Shown here one piece after another: positions 58,938-64,000 of a stretch of DNA of 64,000 nt. Positions within the stretch are counted from its first letter, which is position 1; every line of letters begins with the position of its first letter. Both the position numbers and the translations under genes were made by a program. A model generated the notes under the pieces. The model saw nothing but the letters and a program-made list of their open reading frames with translations. It ran no database searches and was not told the origin of the DNA. The stretch lies in contig NC_060253.1 in NCBI RefSeq assembly GCF_921293095.1, positions 76,359,992-76,423,991 on the forward strand, given 5' to 3'. This stretch comes from Ischnura elegans. Its lineage: Eukaryota; Arthropoda; Insecta; Odonata; Coenagrionidae.

Positions 58938-61900
58938 AAAATTAAACGAGGTCAAGATAAGGAAAAAAATAATTAAAAATTGATGATATCATAAGTCACA
59001 AAAATTGGTGTGAAGAAGAAATAGATTAAACAATGGAAATTTAATTGTAATGTCATTAAATAATTGATACATAACAATGTGTACACGAATCATTCCATTC
59101 AAAAAAGTGAATTTATTGTTCAAATTATAGTGGAAGCGTCACTGAACATAAGCTACATGGAAAAAAATTAGTAATTATTTTATGATATCAATGTGTTTGA
59201 TCAACATCAAACATTACATTTTGGCAAAAAATTAACCACTGAAAGATGTACAATATGGAACGAAAAAACTCAAATGGCCGTATTATATCATAAATGCAAT
59301 CATTTGCAAAAACTAATCACTGTGTTGGTGTGTCGGAAGGGGGTGTTACACCACATAAACCAGACCCCAGCCTCTCAACCGGAAGAGCCATGCAACCAAC
59401 TAACCTTTGTGATTTCTGGAGCAATTCAAGCTAATATACTGAAATTTATGGATAAATTTTCCCAAGAAACTGTTTTACGGAAAAAACTGGTTTCTATAAT
59501 GCCGTCCACGGCTCGGGCAACATAGGTTTTTTTATCATTTGATACCTTGAAGACAGTCAGTCCCTATGTCAGGATTGGATTTTGCGGAGTAGAGGCCCAA
59601 GCTATCTTTTGCACTTAGAGCCACCTCACATTGCCGATATTCCTCCGAAAGCAAGGACCGAGAAACCGAACCTTTCGCTAGTTCTGTGCACATGGTATCG
59701 ACAATGCGGCATTTAACTCCAAAAACGGTGGTTTCCTATTATTTTTTTACTGCCTAAATCGAAACATTATTACTCTTGGGGTACGTATTTCACGCTTTTC
59801 GATTTTTAAATGACGATATCTATTTTTCGCGATCAAACGAAAAGTGAAAATTTTCAAGCGCGCGAAAACGCGACGGCTAAGTATGAGTGTTGGGAAAACT
59901 CCGTGTGACGTCGTTCTGGTTCCCGCTGCCGCAAGTGAGGTGACCTTGGGGCGAGGCTTTGAGCGCTGATACGACGCAGGCTGCTAGCAGGTAGCAGATT
60001 ACCCTGCTAGCTGGTAGCGCTTGGCTTAAATAAGAATTATTAATACCTTATCAAACGAAGAAAACTTTCCGACCTTAGCCAGTTTTAATAGGTGAATATA
60101 AAGACATGTTTCCTTGAGCTCTGTGCCTCATGCATGCATTGGTAATCTCAGAGGATATTAAACTCCTATCTACCTGTATAGAAACTAGGTCTCTGTTACG
60201 TCACGTGGAGTGGCATCGCATGGGCGCCAATCTGGCCTTTTTGAAATGAGGATAAAATTGACCATTGCCATTCGTCTAAACCGGTATTTCTAAAACCAAA
60301 TAATTTTTATATTATAAATACACTAATGGTAGGTAACGAATTGCAAAAAATCTTACGTTTTCTTTGATGAAGGAAACTACCCTATTGTCACTCTCTTTGC
60401 GCGCAAGAATACTAAATACTGTATAAATATAGATGGGTCTTTAACAGTGAGTATTACATAAACCATAACGTAAATTTGTTCTAGAGCTTTTTGTTTGTAT
60501 TTACTGAAATATATATCATTATAAACGGCTAACGATCCGAAAATCGCACTACGCAGCTCTTCAATCAATATTCCTATAAATTATTCACTTAACACTTGCG
60601 TAATTCTTCTGATTTACAGCCACCATGATCTGCATCCGTTTCATTTGCCCTTCCACGATTCCCTAAACCATGATGATGATGGCTCCGGATTGGGCCGGTT
60701 TAATTATTCGTCCTTCATTAAAAGTTTTCAAAACTTATTTTCCCCCTTCAACTTTGGCACAGTCCATTTTTATTATCCTTATTTCAGATATTTTCACCTT
60801 TGGCTTTTCTGTCGTAGCCGTCCATATTTAACTAGCATAAAGATATGTGGCTTATGTGCTAATAATTTTCAGCAGTAAATTTAGCAGTCAGACTAGTTGA
60901 ATGTTCGAGATATGATCATGGGAAATCATGGTTCGAGGTATGAGGAAAATATGTGGACTTACCGTCAATCATTTTTAGATGAGGCACAATCTGCAATGAA
61001 AAGACATAAATACGGTGCATGCATAGGCAAATAATCAATTTGCGAGAAATATTTCTTAGACAGCAAGCAGTTCACGTTAATTCAAAGAGGAAGTACAAAT
61101 AAGTTATTGTTCACAAGGGAGATCTGCGTCATCATTGAGGATCAAGCTCTTTTATAGCAAAATGCTACTTACAGTCCATGGGAATGGCAAAAGAGCAGTA
61201 CTGGAAATTATTCTCACCCCCACTAAAGAAAGCACTCAAATTATCTTCGAGGTTTTGACTCCAATAACTAGAGAAATATAAAGCAGATTGAAAAACGGGA
61301 AGGTATTAACCTTAAAATTTATGAATTTATGCAAGAAATTGCAATATGGACGACTTCAAATTATGAGTACCCATTTTTGAATGAACGGTGTGAAAGGTGC
61401 AGACCGTCACTCAGCAATATCAGCGGAGCCTGAAGAAGATTATTTTCACGAGCCACAGGTCGCATTGCTATTGACCTCGAGGTCATCCCGCCTATTACAA
61501 TCAAAATAAATTATGTGTTATCAGAAGAGTGTACTGAGGCGTATGATTCACTCTTACGAGAGTCAATTCTACTGCACGTGTTGGTATGGCACAATACTCG
61601 TAGCATACACGTGTAACTCAATGTGGAAAAAAAGGGATGCAATTAATATTCTCGTTAATGTTACAGGCGGATGATTAAAATTATATCCACCAAAAAACAT
61701 CTAAGCTTAAATGTAACATGTTTGACTGGTTGATATTTTGTGGTGGCCGCAGCTCTTTCAAGCGCAGGATTACCACCATTCCCTTGACTTGCGGTTCAAG
61801 CCTTTCTAAACCATCCATCAAAAAACATCGCGGCTATATCCCCTGCTAGGGATAAAAGAGCTTGCTTCATCTCTTTTCACATAAAAATGCGGGCAGGCAG

Positions 61901-63868
61901 CGTTATGTTTTTTCGCGTTATCGCGAGAATAACGTTTAAAGCGGCGATTAGCATCAGTTGCTTTTATTTTTTAATACTTAATTTGATGGACCAGAAGCAG
62001 TCCGGCCAATCAAAACTCAATGGGAGTTTAAAACCATTTTTTTAACGTTTGAATGGCGAATTCATTGTTTGCGAATGGTGTACTTGGTGTGCGTTAGCAT
62101 ATGAATGAACCCATTGCAAAATAAACTCATATTTTGATTTACAGACGTTTTAATCCAGTCCATATTCAAAGCGTCAAGCTTGTATAGAGGCCGCCTTTAT
62201 TACGGGACGTGGGCGAAATCAATTATACCTGAATGATCACAGTGAATGGTTTCTTAATAAAAAAGCGTCGTTCAAAGTCTAGCGGTTTGCGTTTTGAATC
62301 ATCAAGTTCCTTATGATGGCATAAATTGGGATGAGTCGAGCCCTTTTTTTCGATTTCGATTCCAATTGCGATTTTTTCAATTCGATCGATCAAAAACGAT
62401 TTTAATGCATGCCAACAAATGGGATGCTGATTTTTCAGTAGCAATGCTGGCATTAAAGTTATGCAGAATGCAATAAAAATCAAAGACAATTAAATGGCCC
62501 AGAACATATATTTGTAAAAAAAATACCGAATTAGTATTAAGTATAGTGATAAATCCTCAGTTTTATTGATAAAATAAACACATATACTCTTCCAGACAAA
62601 AATGTTTAACTTATTGTTATTAATATAAAGAATACAAGTGCTTAGGTGTGTGGCGGCCTTTATGCCCCTGATATATTCTCTATTTTCAAGTAGGTATATA
62701 TCATCCCGGAAATGATGGAATCGGAATCGGCTTTAGGCGATCCATTCTCGATTCAGATTCGATTAATTTAATTGGTAATCGATATTTGGAATCGATTCAT
62801 CCCTAATATAAATTTTATTTCCTTCTAATGGGACCCGCTCGTCATTTTCTATCAGATTAATTTAAAGAAAAATGCCACTCGAACGATTTGAAACTTCGTC
62901 TAAATGCATGTCTGCATCACTGCATGAACTTGACATAAGGTTATGTGCTATTTTAGAGGACTAAATAAGAATAAAAAGGGAATATGCTTGTGTAAAAGTT
63001 TTGTGTTTAGTAAATTTGTTCATGGAAGATCAGTTCAAGGAACTGAGAAGAAAGGCCTAGATATTATTAGTTTTTCATACACAGCGCAAAAATAGAAGGT
63101 TACCTGTAGATTGCTTTTTCTAACCGAATGGCTTTTATCAAATTATTTGTGGCTTAATTAAATAAAGCAACAAACATGGTGGGAATTAGAGTGGAACACA
63201 TAGCAAGGTTATATTCAGAGATAAGGAAAGATGTGTGCGTGATATCATGGCGTCACGGAGTCATATATAGGTTTTCATTATTTGATGGATAATCGTTTTT
63301 CGCATTTAAAATGAACTTAAAGCGTAAAACCGAAGTAATTAGCAGAGATTCGTCATAAAATAAGACACAATTATTTATGAATGTGTATTTTTTAAAGAGC
63401 AGTAAACTATTTTCAGGTGTCTGATTTAAGGGGATTTCAATTAATAAATAATTATTTATTTATTAGGGAGAATTTATTAACAGGATAATCAAGCCTCACA
63501 CGAATATCATTGAGAATCACGCGGAGGCAGGGGTTTCCTAGAAATTAATTTCGGAATTTCAGCGGGAATAAAATATTATTCAAGGAATTACCTGCTGACT
63601 AACCAACCGGGTAACTTTACCGTCACGCGCAAGCGCACATTCACATAAAAAATTCCACAGGAGTAATATTTTACCGAGATCGGAATTCGAATCTGCGCAT
63701 CCATATTGAGCGCTACGTGTTAAAAGGTCTTACGATCATAATATCTGATACAGAGTGAGTTTTTAAAATTCTCTGAGGTAAAAGAGAGAGGTGAATGATA
63801 AGGTACATACATGGCCTTATCATTCCCTCTATACCTATATCCTTTGTACTTTTTCACATTAATTATTG
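58938..63868. other. Noncoding stretch
   Basis: No gene recognised. The 110-codon plus-strand frame at 59193-59525 has no recognisable domain and could be chance. Confidence 0.4.
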
Positions 63869-63961
63869 ATGTTAAAATATTTCTTGGAGTGTAGGTCAAC
63901 GTATGCTATGCAAAAAAGTTATAGCCAACGTTTTTGTTTATTTCAAACCATCATCAGGGCT
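63869..63961 (-). repeat. Half copy of the palindromic element
   Basis: Matches the left arm of 58673-58937 and, in its GTTGGCTATAACTTTTTTGC part, its right arm, in the same order. Whether the second arm follows cannot be seen because the window ends at 64000. Confidence 0.7.
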
Positions 63962-64000
63962 TAACTTTGTACAAATTTATTGATACAATGTCAATAAATG

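Noticed and set aside
59193..59525. 110-codon plus-strand open frame
   Set aside because: No recognisable domain or splice context; cannot be distinguished from chance.
1..64000. CRISPR array, operons, bacterial genes
   Set aside because: No regularly spaced direct repeats and no prokaryotic gene organisation; the content is clearly eukaryotic.

Overview
The window looks like a stretch of arthropod (most likely insect) nuclear genome. It is AT-rich, has no operon structure and no convincing host exon, and is filled with eukaryotic transposable-element remains: Transib, Ty3/gypsy, non-LTR retrotransposons, a Helitron, tRNA-like and SINE-like pieces, and fold-back repeats. I could not name the species. 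Most open reading frames of 60-140 codons here are chance AT-rich frames, and I left them out.

Layout. 1-3728: noncoding, with a 76-nt tRNA-like relic on the minus strand (1378-1453). 3734-6779: a Transib DNA transposon with both terminal inverted repeats and a CGTCG target duplication. Its ends read like V(D)J recombination signals (CACAGTG, 22-bp spacer, ACAAAAATC), and it holds a decayed transposase relative of RAG1. 8636-9131: the 3' end of a minus-strand LINE with a hairpin and a (CTACAT)n tail. 9882-10755: a 5'-truncated plus-strand LINE reverse transcriptase. 14685-19109: a nearly complete minus-strand Ty3/gypsy element (199/194-bp LTRs, AGTT target duplication, tRNA-Trp primer site, a -1 slippery site between gag and pol). 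Its pol is broken by one frameshift and one stop codon. 19537-20415: a fold-back element with arms of about 240 bp. 24046-24727 and 27535-28180: two diverged copies of a noncoding repeat of about 650 bp. 29142-29675 and 36527-37262: two more LINE 3' ends that share a tail. 48083-49170 and 54045-55716: local duplications. 51239-52556: a nest of inverted repeats. 56197-58211: a minus-strand Helitron with both termini and a decayed helicase C-terminus. 58673-58937: a palindromic element with a partial second copy at the window edge (63869-63961).

The most unusual shared pattern is a short motif found at about fifteen places on both strands: C(T/TT)GA-A/T-GA, then a short stem-loop, then (C/T)GAAAC. 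It often lies in long dyads. It resembles the conserved core of hammerhead ribozymes but does not meet the full consensus in any copy I checked, so its origin is open.

None of the elements looks autonomous today. The gypsy element is the youngest by its LTRs; the Transib, Helitron and LINE copies are old and degraded.
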